From positions 4,281,501-4,345,500 of the forward strand of contig NZ_AP029019.1 in NCBI RefSeq assembly GCF_037101375.1: 64,000 bases of DNA. The letters are read 5' to 3'. The stretch comes from Acidovorax sp. DW039 (GTDB lineage: Bacteria > Pseudomonadota > Gammaproteobacteria > Burkholderiales > Burkholderiaceae_C). Numbering within the stretch: position 1 is the first letter of the stretch; each line of letters opens with the position of its first letter. The notes under the pieces are model-generated. The model ran no database searches and was not told where the DNA came from. It was given only the letters and a program-made list of their open reading frames with translations. A program made the position numbers and the translations under genes. Shown here in pieces: positions 16,738 through 24,104 of this stretch.

Positions 16738-17733
16738 ATGAAGAGTGATCTACGCCCAACCCGGCGCACCTGCGCCGCCGTCGCCATGGCAGCATGGGCC
16801 GCCTGCACCCTGAACCCTGCCGCACTGGCACAGACATTCCCCACCAAGCCCATTCAACTGGTCGTTCCGTTTCCACCCGGCGGGGCCGTGGACATCGTGG
16901 CCCGGCTCATCAGCAAGAAGCTGAGCGACCACCTGGGTCAGCCCATCGTGATCGAAAACAAAGGCGGTGCAGGCACCATCGTGGGAGCATCCTTTGTGGC
17001 CAACGCACCAGCCGACGGGTACACGCTGCTGATCAGCTCGGGATCGACCTTCACGGTGAATCCGGCCCTCAACCCCAAGTTGCCCTACGACCCGGTCAAA
17101 AGCTACGAGCCCATCGGCATGGTGGCACGGGTGCCCTTGATCTTGCTGGCGCACAAGGATGTGCCAGTGACCAACCTGAAGCAGCTGACAGCAGCTGTGC
17201 AGGCTGCTCCCGACAAGTACGTCTACGGATCGTTTGGCAACGGCACCACCGGGCATTTTGCGGGCGAGCTGATGTGGGCCGCCATGGGCATCAAGCTTAC
17301 GCACGTGCCCTACAAGGGTAGCGCCCCGGCGATGAACGACCTGATCGGCGGGCAGATTCCACTCTCGGTCGATACCGTGGCGGCGGCCCTGCCACAACTC
17401 AAGGGCGGCAAAATCAAGGCGATTGCAGTGACCGGCGCCACGCGCGCCACGCAATTGCCGGACGTACCCACCGTAGCCGAAAGTGGCTACGCGGGCTTCT
17501 CGGCGGATTCATGGTTGGCCATCGTGGCGCCACGCGGCACACCTGCCGAGGCCAAGGCGAAGCTGCAAAAAGCCCTGTCTGAAACGCTGGCAGACCCTGA
17601 GGTGCGCAGCAAACTGGTAGCCAGTGGCCTGGAGCACGCCTACGAACCCGCAGCCGCCGTAGCCGCCCGCATTGACGGCGAACTGCCGCGCATGCGTGCG
17701 ATTGCGCAGCGGGCCAATATCCGGGCAGACTGA
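16738..17733 (+). CDS. Bug-family (TctC) periplasmic solute-binding protein, acdS-linked
   Basis: A 331-residue Bug protein. AGAGGAG at 16724-16730 places the start at ATG 16738 rather than ATG 16732. The signal peptide runs to about ALAQ (TCAAVAMAAWAACTLNPAALAQ). Family blocks are PIQLVVPFPPGGAVDIVAR, ENKGGAGTIVGASFVA and HVPYKGSAPAMNDLIGGQ; the ligand-loop Gly-rich segment is complete. No TctA/TctB genes are nearby. Location just after acdS, same strand, suggests it may bind a compound used with ACC deaminase, but cotranscription is uncertain because 134 bases with no clear terminator separate them. Confidence 0.9.
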   Translation: MKSDLRPTRRTCAAVAMAAWAACTLNPAALAQTFPTKPIQLVVPFPPGGAVDIVARLISKKLSDHLGQPIVIENKGGAGTIVGASFVANAPADGYTLLISSGSTFTVNPALNPKLPYDPVKSYEPIGMVARVPLILLAHKDVPVTNLKQLTAAVQAAPDKYVYGSFGNGTTGHFAGELMWAAMGIKLTHVPYKGSAPAMNDLIGGQIPLSVDTVAAALPQLKGGKIKAIAVTGATRATQLPDVPTVAESGYAGFSADSWLAIVAPRGTPAEAKAKLQKALSETLADPEVRSKLVASGLEHAYEPAAAVAARIDGELPRMRAIAQRANIRAD

Positions 17734-17800
17734 AGAAGAAGGCAAGACAACGGCCACGTGACGCAGTGCGGCCCACGGCGATTGGGATGGCTGCGAGCCT

Positions 17801-18352
17801 TCAAGCCCTGAGCCAAGCCAGCATGTGCGGGTAAGCTGTCTGCTCACCGGGCTGTACCTGCGAAGGCAGCAAGGCCAGTCCGGCAGCCGCCAGGCCAGAC
17901 GCGCCCAAGTACACGCCCAACCCGAAAGTGGTTCGCAGACTGGCGGACCGCCCGTGGTATCCACCCTCATGAAAAAGAACGGCAGCGTCCAGCCCCAGGT
18001 GCTGCGTAGCGGCCCAAGCCCAGGCGGTGGCTTCGATTTCACCGCCATGGGGTACAGCGGGCAGGTCCTGCAAAGCATCGTCCATCGTGGATCGCAGGGC
18101 AGCAGGCACCACCGCCAAGTGACCCGCCTCGTGCAGAAGATCCCCCGGCCAGCGCAGTCGCTTCCGGTCAACGCGCAGCCCGCCGCGCTCGATGCGCACG
18201 CCCGGTAAAAAGCTGCCATCGGGTACGTCGGCCTCGCATACAGGCAAGCCGATACCGCGCAAAAAATCCAGGATACGCTCGGTCACACCATGTTGGTCTG
18301 CCGCATCCAACGCTGCCGCTGGCATGGTAGAAATGGATTCGGTGCTGCTCAT
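17801..18352 (-). CDS. HExxH-motif protein coupled to the LplT-PlsC gene
   Basis: A 183-residue protein whose ATG overlaps the upstream gene's stop codon by four bases (ATGA), so translation is coupled. It contains LLHEAGHLAVVP, an HExxH motif found in zinc metallopeptidases, followed by EIEATAWAWAATQHLGLD, where a glutamate could be the third ligand as in gluzincin-type sites. A hydrophobic stretch (TTFGLGVYLGASGLAAAGLALL) lies near the C-terminus. I know no named family with confidence. Coupling to a phospholipid-remodelling transporter/acyltransferase hints at an envelope role, which is inference only. Confidence 0.65.
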   Translation of the reverse strand: MSSTESISTMPAAALDAADQHGVTERILDFLRGIGLPVCEADVPDGSFLPGVRIERGGLRVDRKRLRWPGDLLHEAGHLAVVPAALRSTMDDALQDLPAVPHGGEIEATAWAWAATQHLGLDAAVLFHEGGYHGRSASLRTTFGLGVYLGASGLAAAGLALLPSQVQPGEQTAYPHMLAWLRA

Positions 18353-20292
18353 GCCTGCAACAGCCCCGCAACATGTTCACGCAGCACCGCAGGCTGCACA
18401 TGAGCAGGCTCCATGGCGGGGCCCACATTCAAGCCCACCCGGTTGAACATGCCACGGCGGAAGGGCTTTGCCATGGCAGTGCCCTGTTCGATGCGGCTGA
18501 AGAACGAGCCCCACAGGTTGGTCAACGCCATCGGCACCACGGGAACCTGCAGACCATCGGCCTGGGCGCGTTCGATGATCTTCATGATGCCGCCCTTGAA
18601 CTCTTGCAACTCGCCATCTTTGGTAATGCCACCTTCGGGGAAGATGGCGAGCAAGTCGCCCTCGCGCAGCACCTGGGCAGCACGGTCAAAAGCCGCCTGG
18701 TAAGTGGCTGGGTCGTCTTTTTGAGACGCCACCGGGATGGCCTTGGCCAGGCGGAACAGCCAGCCCAGCACGGGCACACGGAAGATGCGGTGGTCCATCA
18801 AAAAGTAGATGGGCCGGGGGCTGGCAGCCATGAGCAGCACGGCGTCGACAAAGCTCACGTGGTTGCACGCCAGGATGGCGGCACCCGTGGTGGGAATGTG
18901 CTCATCGCCACGCACCTTGAAGCGGTACACAAAGCGCGACAGCACCCAGGCCACAAAACGCAGCAGGTATTCGGGCACCAGCAAAAAGATGTAGGCCGCC
19001 ACCACAGCATTGGCAATGCCCGTGAACAGGAAGACCTGCGGCACCGTGAAGCCCGCGCCCAGCAAGGCCCCGGCGATGACGGAGCTGCCGATCATGAACA
19101 GCGCGTTCAGGATGTTGTTGGCCGCGATGATGCGGGCCCGATGCGTGGGCTGGCTGCGCATCTGGATCAGCGCGTACATGGGCACGCTGTACAGCCCGGC
19201 AAACAGGCTCAGCAGCGCCAGGTCCAGCAGCACACGCCAGTGCTGGTGCTGCGCCAGGAAGGCTGCAGCGCCCATCATCTCGGCAGGGGGCAGGCTGCGG
19301 GTGGCAAAGTACAGGTCCACCGCAAACACGCTCATGCCAATGGCCCCCAGGGGCACCAGGCCGATTTCGACATGGCGGCGCGACAGCACTTCGCACAGCA
19401 GCGAGCCCACGCCAATGCCCACCGAGAAGACGACCAGCAGCAGCGAGGCCACTTGCTCGTTGCCGTGCAGCACCTCTTTGGCCAAAGCCGGAAACTGCGA
19501 CAGGAACACAGCGCCGAAGAACCACATCCAGCTGATGCCCAGCAGCGAGCGGAACACCACCACGTTGCCATGCGCCAGCTTGAGGTTGCGCCAGGTTTCG
19601 GTGAAAGGGTTCCAGTTGATGACGAGGTGGGGATCGGTGGCGGGGGCGGAGGGAATGAACTGCGCCACCAAACGCCCGACCAGAGCCAAAGCCACGCAGC
19701 CCACAGCCACCGCCGTATGGCCAATGCCGGGCATGGCTACCAGCAGCCCACCGGCCACCTGGCCCAGCAAGATGGCAACGAAGGTGCCCATCTCCACCAT
19801 GCCGTTGCCGCCCGTCAGTTCGCGCTCGCTCAGCACCTGGGGCATATAGGCAAACTTGACGGGACCAAACAGCGTGGAGTGCAGCCCCATGAGGAAGGTG
19901 CACAGCAGCAGCACCGGCACGTTGTTGGCCACAAAGCCCCAGGCCGCCAGCGCCATGATGACGATCTCCAGGTTCTTCACGAACCGGATCATGCTCGTCT
20001 TGTCATGCTTGTCGGTGAGCTGCCCAGAGGTGGCCGAGAACAGCAAAAACGGCAGGATGAACAGCGCACCAATCACCAACCCCGCCATCGTGGCGGGCAG
20101 CCATGACACGCTGAGCTGGTAGGTCACCATCACAGTGAAGGCAAACTTGAACAGGTTGTCGTTGGCAGCGCCGGAAAACTGCGTCCAGAAAAACGGAGCA
20201 AAGCGCCGCTGGCGTAGCAGGGCAAACTGGTTGGGCTCATCGTGGGCAGGGTGCGCTGGGTGCGCGGCGGGCTGCCCGGGCTGGGGGTTCAT
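18349..20292 (-). CDS. Fusion of LplT-type MFS transporter and PlsC-type acyltransferase
   Basis: A 647-residue fusion; ATG 20292 follows GAGGAG. Residues 1-430 form a 12-helix MFS permease of the lysophospholipid transporter (LplT) group, recognisable by FFWTQFSGAANDNLFKFAF and LFGPVKFAYMPQVL. Residues about 460-647 are a 1-acylglycerol-3-phosphate acyltransferase-like domain with the HX4D catalytic motif NHVSFVD (His478, Asp483) and the acceptor block FPEGGITKDGEL. LplT flips lysophospholipid inward and an acyltransferase re-acylates it; the fusion links both steps. Similar fusions to the Aas arrangement occur in proteobacteria, but no AMP-binding acyl-ACP synthetase domain is present here. 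Confidence 0.9.
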   Translation of the reverse strand: MNPQPGQPAAHPAHPAHDEPNQFALLRQRRFAPFFWTQFSGAANDNLFKFAFTVMVTYQLSVSWLPATMAGLVIGALFILPFLLFSATSGQLTDKHDKTSMIRFVKNLEIVIMALAAWGFVANNVPVLLLCTFLMGLHSTLFGPVKFAYMPQVLSERELTGGNGMVEMGTFVAILLGQVAGGLLVAMPGIGHTAVAVGCVALALVGRLVAQFIPSAPATDPHLVINWNPFTETWRNLKLAHGNVVVFRSLLGISWMWFFGAVFLSQFPALAKEVLHGNEQVASLLLVVFSVGIGVGSLLCEVLSRRHVEIGLVPLGAIGMSVFAVDLYFATRSLPPAEMMGAAAFLAQHQHWRVLLDLALLSLFAGLYSVPMYALIQMRSQPTHRARIIAANNILNALFMIGSSVIAGALLGAGFTVPQVFLFTGIANAVVAAYIFLLVPEYLLRFVAWVLSRFVYRFKVRGDEHIPTTGAAILACNHVSFVDAVLLMAASPRPIYFLMDHRIFRVPVLGWLFRLAKAIPVASQKDDPATYQAAFDRAAQVLREGDLLAIFPEGGITKDGELQEFKGGIMKIIERAQADGLQVPVVPMALTNLWGSFFSRIEQGTAMAKPFRRGMFNRVGLNVGPAMEPAHVQPAVLREHVAGLLQA

Positions 20293-20341
20293 GCGGTTCT
20301 CCTCAAGGCTTTTTGTGGGGTGGTGAGTTGTGCGCGCAGCG

Positions 20342-21190
20342 TCACTGCCCACGTTGCCCGCCATTCTGCATGGCGCGGCGTGGCAGCGGCACGGCGATAT
20401 AGCGGCTGTGGTGCAGACGCGCCATGGCAAACAGCACGGGCAAGGCAGCGCCAGCAGCCAGCAGGTGCTTGAGGGTGTGGCCCGACACCCAGCCTGCGGT
20501 GGCCTCATACACAGCGTGGTCGGCCAGCTCCATGACCTTGGCGGCGGCATACCAGGCAATCACGACACCCAGCTGCAACACCAACGCGCCGTGGCGGTGG
20601 GGCAGGCAGGCCAGGGCCAGCACCGCCAGCATGCCGCCAAACTGCACCACGGCCCAAGGCATCAGGTTGCCGGTGTGGGCCCAGACCAGCACAGCAGCGG
20701 GGGCCGCCACCAGCAGGCCCAGCGCCGTAGCCCCACCTGCGCGGGGGCTGATGCGCCCCACCATCGCCAGGCCCAGCAGGCCAGCAAAGGCGACGGACAT
20801 GCCCAGGCGGTCCCACAGCAGGCCTGCATCGTCGGGCTGCCAGTGGTACCAGCTGGAGCCTGCGGTGATCAGCACCAGCCCCACAAAGAACAGCGCTGCC
20901 GTGGCGCGGGTGGCCATGCACAGGCGCACGGCCCCCAGGCGGCGCAGCCACACCAGCCCCCAGACGCCCCCCACAGCAAACGGCAGGTTGCTGAGCACAT
21001 CCAGCGCGCAGGGCAGGCCCCACCAGCCGCGCTGGTCCGCAAAGTCGTGCTGGTGGGCGCTGGCTGGCAGGTGTGGCCCCCACACGGCAGCGCACAGCAG
21101 CACCACTGCAGCGATGAGAAGCCCCCACTCAGCGCGCTGCAGCGCGGGCCAGCGGCGTGTGGATGTAGGCAAGGAATGCACAGCGTTCAT
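20342..21190 (-). CDS. CREST-superfamily (alkaline ceramidase-like) membrane protein
   Basis: A 282-residue inner-membrane protein with about seven hydrophobic helices. Conserved polar residues sit within helices: Ser-Ser and His in ITAGSSWYHWQPDD, Asp in LLWDRLGMS, and the paired His motif SGHTLKHLLAA near the C-terminus. This Ser/His...Asp...HxxxH pattern is that of the CREST superfamily, which includes alkaline ceramidases and other zinc-dependent membrane amidases. A bacterial substrate is unknown. It is divergent from the XRE regulator at 21339 and 49 bases upstream of the LplT-PlsC gene on the same strand, so both may belong to one lipid-remodelling transcript. Confidence 0.75.
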   Translation of the reverse strand: MNAVHSLPTSTRRWPALQRAEWGLLIAAVVLLCAAVWGPHLPASAHQHDFADQRGWWGLPCALDVLSNLPFAVGGVWGLVWLRRLGAVRLCMATRATAALFFVGLVLITAGSSWYHWQPDDAGLLWDRLGMSVAFAGLLGLAMVGRISPRAGGATALGLLVAAPAAVLVWAHTGNLMPWAVVQFGGMLAVLALACLPHRHGALVLQLGVVIAWYAAAKVMELADHAVYEATAGWVSGHTLKHLLAAGAALPVLFAMARLHHSRYIAVPLPRRAMQNGGQRGQ

Positions 21191-21295
21191 GGCGAGAGCC
21201 CCTCCCAGGGCGGCAACACAAGATGGAGCGCAGTGTGCAAACGGTGCCCGGATTTGGCCGCAAAAAGTCGCTCACAGGGCTACCCAAAGCACTTC

Positions 21296-21316
21296 AGGTA
21301 TCCTTATTTGATACCT
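21296..21316. promoter_or_regulatory. Inverted repeat upstream of XRE regulator, predicted operator
   Basis: AGGTATC (21296-21302) and GATACCT (21310-21316) are perfect seven-base arms around CTTATTT. The site ends 22 bases before the XRE gene ATG (21339), the usual place for autoregulation, and lies within the divergent promoter shared with the CREST gene. A 16-of-21 match occurs at 9834-9854. Confidence 0.65.
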
Positions 21317-21338
21317 ACGCCACCATGCAAGAGGCCCC

Positions 21339-22109
21339 ATGAGCACGACCGCAGATCTGGTGACCGCCCTGAAGAAGGAGCTGAAAACCGCGCAGATGAC
21401 CTACGCCGACCTGGCGCAGGCGCTGGGCATGGCCGAGTCCAGCGTCAAGCGCATGCTGGCCAAGGGAGACATGCCGCTGTCGCGCATCGACGCCATTTGC
21501 CGAGCCCTGGCGCTGGACTTTGCCGACCTCGCCCGCCGCGTGGCAGAGAGCCAGCCGCTGCTCAAGGAACTGACGCACGAGCAGGAAAAAGCCGTGGTGG
21601 CCGACAAGAAGCTGCTGCTCATGGCGATCTGCGTACTCAGTCAGTGGACGCTGGAGCAGGTGGTGGCCACCTACCGCCTGACGGAGGCGGAAGGCATCAA
21701 GTACCTGGCCCAGCTTGACCGCATTGGCATCATTGAGTTGCGCCCGCTCAACCGCTACCGCCTCAAGCTGGCCAAGACCTTCCGCTGGCGGCCCCACGGG
21801 CCGGTGATGCATTACTTCCGCGATCACGCCCTGCTCGACTACTTTGCGGGCGGCTTTGATGGCCCGGGCGAAGGGGTGCTGCTGGTGCACGGCACCATCA
21901 GCCGCGCACTGGCGCCTGCCTTCATGGAACGGATGCAGCGCGTGGCACAGGATTTTGCGCAGCAGCACCTGGCCGACCAGAAGCTGCCCCCCAGGGAACT
22001 GGAGGGCTACACCCTGCTGCTGGCTTTGCGCAGCTGGGAGTTTGAAGTGTTTGCCAGCATGCGGCGGATGGCGCAACCCCAGGCAGCCTCAACGCTATCA
22101 AATCAATAG
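21339..22109 (+). CDS. XRE-family helix-turn-helix regulator with unknown C-terminal domain
   Basis: A 256-residue protein. Residues 5-65 form an XRE HTH (MTYADLAQALGMAESSVKRMLAKGDMPLSRIDAICRALAL). Residues 90-250 form an alpha-helical domain including KLLLMAICVLSQWTLEQVVATYRLTEAEGIKYLAQLDRIGIIELRPLNRYRLK, which looks like a second winged-helix-like unit followed by a helical ligand or oligomerisation domain. The last residues (TLSNQ) and the stop codon are encoded by a dispersed repeat copy, so the C-terminus may have been altered by repeat insertion. It probably represses itself through the inverted repeat 22 bases upstream and may regulate the divergent CREST gene. Confidence 0.85.
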   Translation: MSTTADLVTALKKELKTAQMTYADLAQALGMAESSVKRMLAKGDMPLSRIDAICRALALDFADLARRVAESQPLLKELTHEQEKAVVADKKLLLMAICVLSQWTLEQVVATYRLTEAEGIKYLAQLDRIGIIELRPLNRYRLKLAKTFRWRPHGPVMHYFRDHALLDYFAGGFDGPGEGVLLVHGTISRALAPAFMERMQRVAQDFAQQHLADQKLPPRELEGYTLLLALRSWEFEVFASMRRMAQPQAASTLSNQ

Positions 22110-22141
22110 CTTGCTGCGCTTAATCAACGGGCGCCAGAGGC
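22094..22141. repeat. Dispersed repeat, copy 4, overlapping the end of the XRE gene
   Basis: GCTATCAAATCAATAGC followed by TTGCTGCGCTTAATCAACGGGCGCCAGAGGC. The first dyad supplies the last codons and the TAG stop of the regulator gene. Confidence 0.8.
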
Positions 22142-22281
22142 ATTTTCTTCATGAAACGCCAACGCCGGAATCTGGCTACATTGCGTCACAACACTTCGCA
22201 CAACCACGCACAACGGTTGACATGGCAGGTCCAAGATGCAGACATGGGCTGAACCCAGCCGGCTGCCACAAGGAGACCACC

Positions 22282-22746
22282 ATGATGCGTCTGACGCTTC
22301 CCGTCATTTCCAAATCACTCTCAACCACGCTGTGCAGTGCCTTCCTGGCAGTGGGCACCCTGGCGATCACCCCGGCAGCCCATGCAGGGCCGACCACGGC
22401 TGTGGTGGTGCAAAGCGGCCCTGTGCAGGTGCAATATGTGCAAGCCCCACCACCGCCTCGCTACGAAGTGGTGCCCGCCCCACGACGCGGCATGGTGTGG
22501 GTGCCCGGCCACTGGGAATGGCGAGGCCACCGGCACGTCTGGATGAGCGGTTATTGGACGAAGATGCGCCCCGGCTACCACTACCGTCCTGCCCAATGGC
22601 ACGAACGCGAAGGCCGCTGGTACATGCAGCCCGGTGGATGGGACCGTGACGGGGACGGTGTTCCCAACCGGTATGACCGCGACCGGGACGGAGATGGAGT
22701 GCCCAATCGCTACGACCGGCACCCAGACAATCCACGGCGCCCCTGA
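22282..22746 (+). CDS. Exported YXWGXW-type protein with tandem calcium-type repeats
   Basis: A 154-residue protein; AAGGAG precedes ATG 22282. A signal peptide ends at AHAG. The central part has the aromatic repeat pattern of YXWGXW proteins (VWVPGHWEWRGHRHVWMSGYW, then HYRPAQWHEREGRWYMQPGGW). The last 35 residues contain two near-identical acidic repeats, DRDGDGVPNRYDR and DRDGDGVPNRYDRHPDNP, matching the DxDGDGVPNxxD calcium-binding loop of thrombospondin type 3 repeats. It is probably a periplasmic or surface protein whose tail binds calcium. No specific function is known for the YXWGXW family. Confidence 0.82.
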   Translation: MMRLTLPVISKSLSTTLCSAFLAVGTLAITPAAHAGPTTAVVVQSGPVQVQYVQAPPPPRYEVVPAPRRGMVWVPGHWEWRGHRHVWMSGYWTKMRPGYHYRPAQWHEREGRWYMQPGGWDRDGDGVPNRYDRDRDGDGVPNRYDRHPDNPRRP

Positions 22747-22838
22747 TAGGCCCGCGGGATGCCCCCTTGGGTGAACTCCCCCCCCTTCAACGAATTAACG
22801 CCGGGCATAGGGGCGGTGGGATTTGCCCGGTCAGCGCT

Positions 22839-23624
22839 TTATTGGCAAAGCAACTCCACCCGGCCCACGCCGCCCAGTTCTGCCACCACGGTGGCGCCCC
22901 GCGCCACCAGCACGGTGCCGGTGCAGGAGCCGGTGGTGACCCACTGGCCTGCGCGCAACCCGCCCAGGCTGCGCGCCCCCTCGTTGGCCAGCCACACCAG
23001 CAGGCGCAGCGGATCGCCCGCAGGGTTGCCCCAGGCACTGCGCTGCACGGCCACCGAGCCATTGACTGAAAGCGTTACAGGCAACTGCAGCGGCTCCACA
23101 GCAGACACATCCTGCCGCCCCGACCCCACCAGCAGCGCCCCATGGCACGCCTGGTCGGCCATGCGGCACCACGCGCTTTGCGTGCCCCAGGCGGCATAGC
23201 GCGTGTCACACACTTCAATCGCCGCCCGCACCGAACGCATGGCCGCAAGCACTTCGGCGGGCGTGTACGGGGTGGCGCGCGCGGGCAAGTCCTGCCCCAA
23301 CTCGTACACCAGCTCGGCCTCCACACCGATCACGACATTGCGGACCGTGTCCAGCGGCAAAGGCCGTCCTTCATCGCTGGTCCAGATGCTGTCTGCAGTG
23401 ATGGCAGAGCGCGAGGGCAGAGCCTCGGGGCCGGAGGCGCCCACCTTCCAGCCAGCCACGGGGCCGCGCGAGCGCACCACTGCATCCTGCACCGCATAGG
23501 CCTGGGGGGCATCCTTCGGGCACAGGGCCGGTGGCAAATCCAGTGGCCGGGGAATCTGGCCCAGACGCGATTGGGTCAGCAACTGGGCTGCGGCAAGGGG
23601 ATCAAAGGCAGAGGCCATGGTCAT
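22839..23624 (-). CDS. 2-keto-4-pentenoate hydratase-like protein (fumarylacetoacetase superfamily)
   Basis: A 261-residue MhpD-like protein. Family features are DAPQAYAVQDAVV at the N-terminus, the central metal-site acids in VVIGVEAELVYELGQDLP, and GALLVGSG and LRAGQWVTTGSCTGT near the C-terminus. Enzymes of the family hydrate 2-oxopent-4-enoates in aromatic meta-cleavage or decarboxylate related acids. No other meta-pathway gene is near, so the substrate is uncertain. ATG 23624 is used; a second ATG at 23618 is possible, and neither has a strong ribosome site. It is 96 bases downstream of sorB on the same strand but likely unrelated. Confidence 0.85.
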   Translation of the reverse strand: MTMASAFDPLAAAQLLTQSRLGQIPRPLDLPPALCPKDAPQAYAVQDAVVRSRGPVAGWKVGASGPEALPSRSAITADSIWTSDEGRPLPLDTVRNVVIGVEAELVYELGQDLPARATPYTPAEVLAAMRSVRAAIEVCDTRYAAWGTQSAWCRMADQACHGALLVGSGRQDVSAVEPLQLPVTLSVNGSVAVQRSAWGNPAGDPLRLLVWLANEGARSLGGLRAGQWVTTGSCTGTVLVARGATVVAELGGVGRVELLCQ

Positions 23625-23720
23625 ATCGGATTGGCAAGGGGAATGAAAAACCGACGGGGCTGCTCACACAACGCTCCGCCGGTCGATGAACCTGCAACAG
23701 AAACTGCAAAAGCAGGAATG

Positions 23721-24104
23721 TCAGCGACTGGCCCCGGTGGACTCCGCCACAAAACGGGCCAGGGCCTGCATGTCACTCTCACTTATTTTCTCTGCAAACG
23801 AGGGCATGGCACCGATGCCATTGCGCAGGGCGCGCAGCACCCGCTGGGCATCGGGCTTGATCTCATCGAGCACGGGGCCCACCTGCCCCTCAGCCCCCGC
23901 AGCCTGCAAGGTGTGGCAGGTGGCACAGGCCGGTTGCACACTGCCAAACAGCTGCTTGCCCCGGGCCAGCTCCGCCGGGTCTGCCGCCAGTGCCAAAGGC
24001 ACCACACCCCAGAGCGCGCAGCCCAGCGCGCTCCACACGGCCAGCGCACCAGACGCTTTGCGGACGGACACGGCGCCTGGACGTGCGTGCAAGGTACCTG
24101 CCAC
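23721..24104 (-). CDS. sorB: SorB-like c-type cytochrome subunit of sulfite dehydrogenase
   Basis: A 127-residue exported monohaem cytochrome c. Haem attachment is CATCH (Cys60, Cys63, His64) and the axial Met is in GIGAMPSF (Met100). A signal sequence spans about residues 15-41 (ALA-A). The gene begins with GTG at 24104 immediately after the sorA stop codon, giving direct translational coupling; a second in-frame GTG at codon 12 is an alternative start. In Starkeya novella SorB accepts the electrons from SorA and passes them to the respiratory chain. The order sorA-sorB is as in that organism. Confidence 0.88.
   Translation of the reverse strand: MAGTLHARPGAVSVRKASGALAVWSALGCALWGVVPLALAADPAELARGKQLFGSVQPACATCHTLQAAGAEGQVGPVLDEIKPDAQRVLRALRNGIGAMPSFAEKISESDMQALARFVAESTGASR

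Noticed and set aside
18373-20106. 577-codon plus-strand open frame opposite the LplT-PlsC gene
   Set aside because: Gln/His-rich nonsense composition and exact overlap with a well-supported gene on the other strand.
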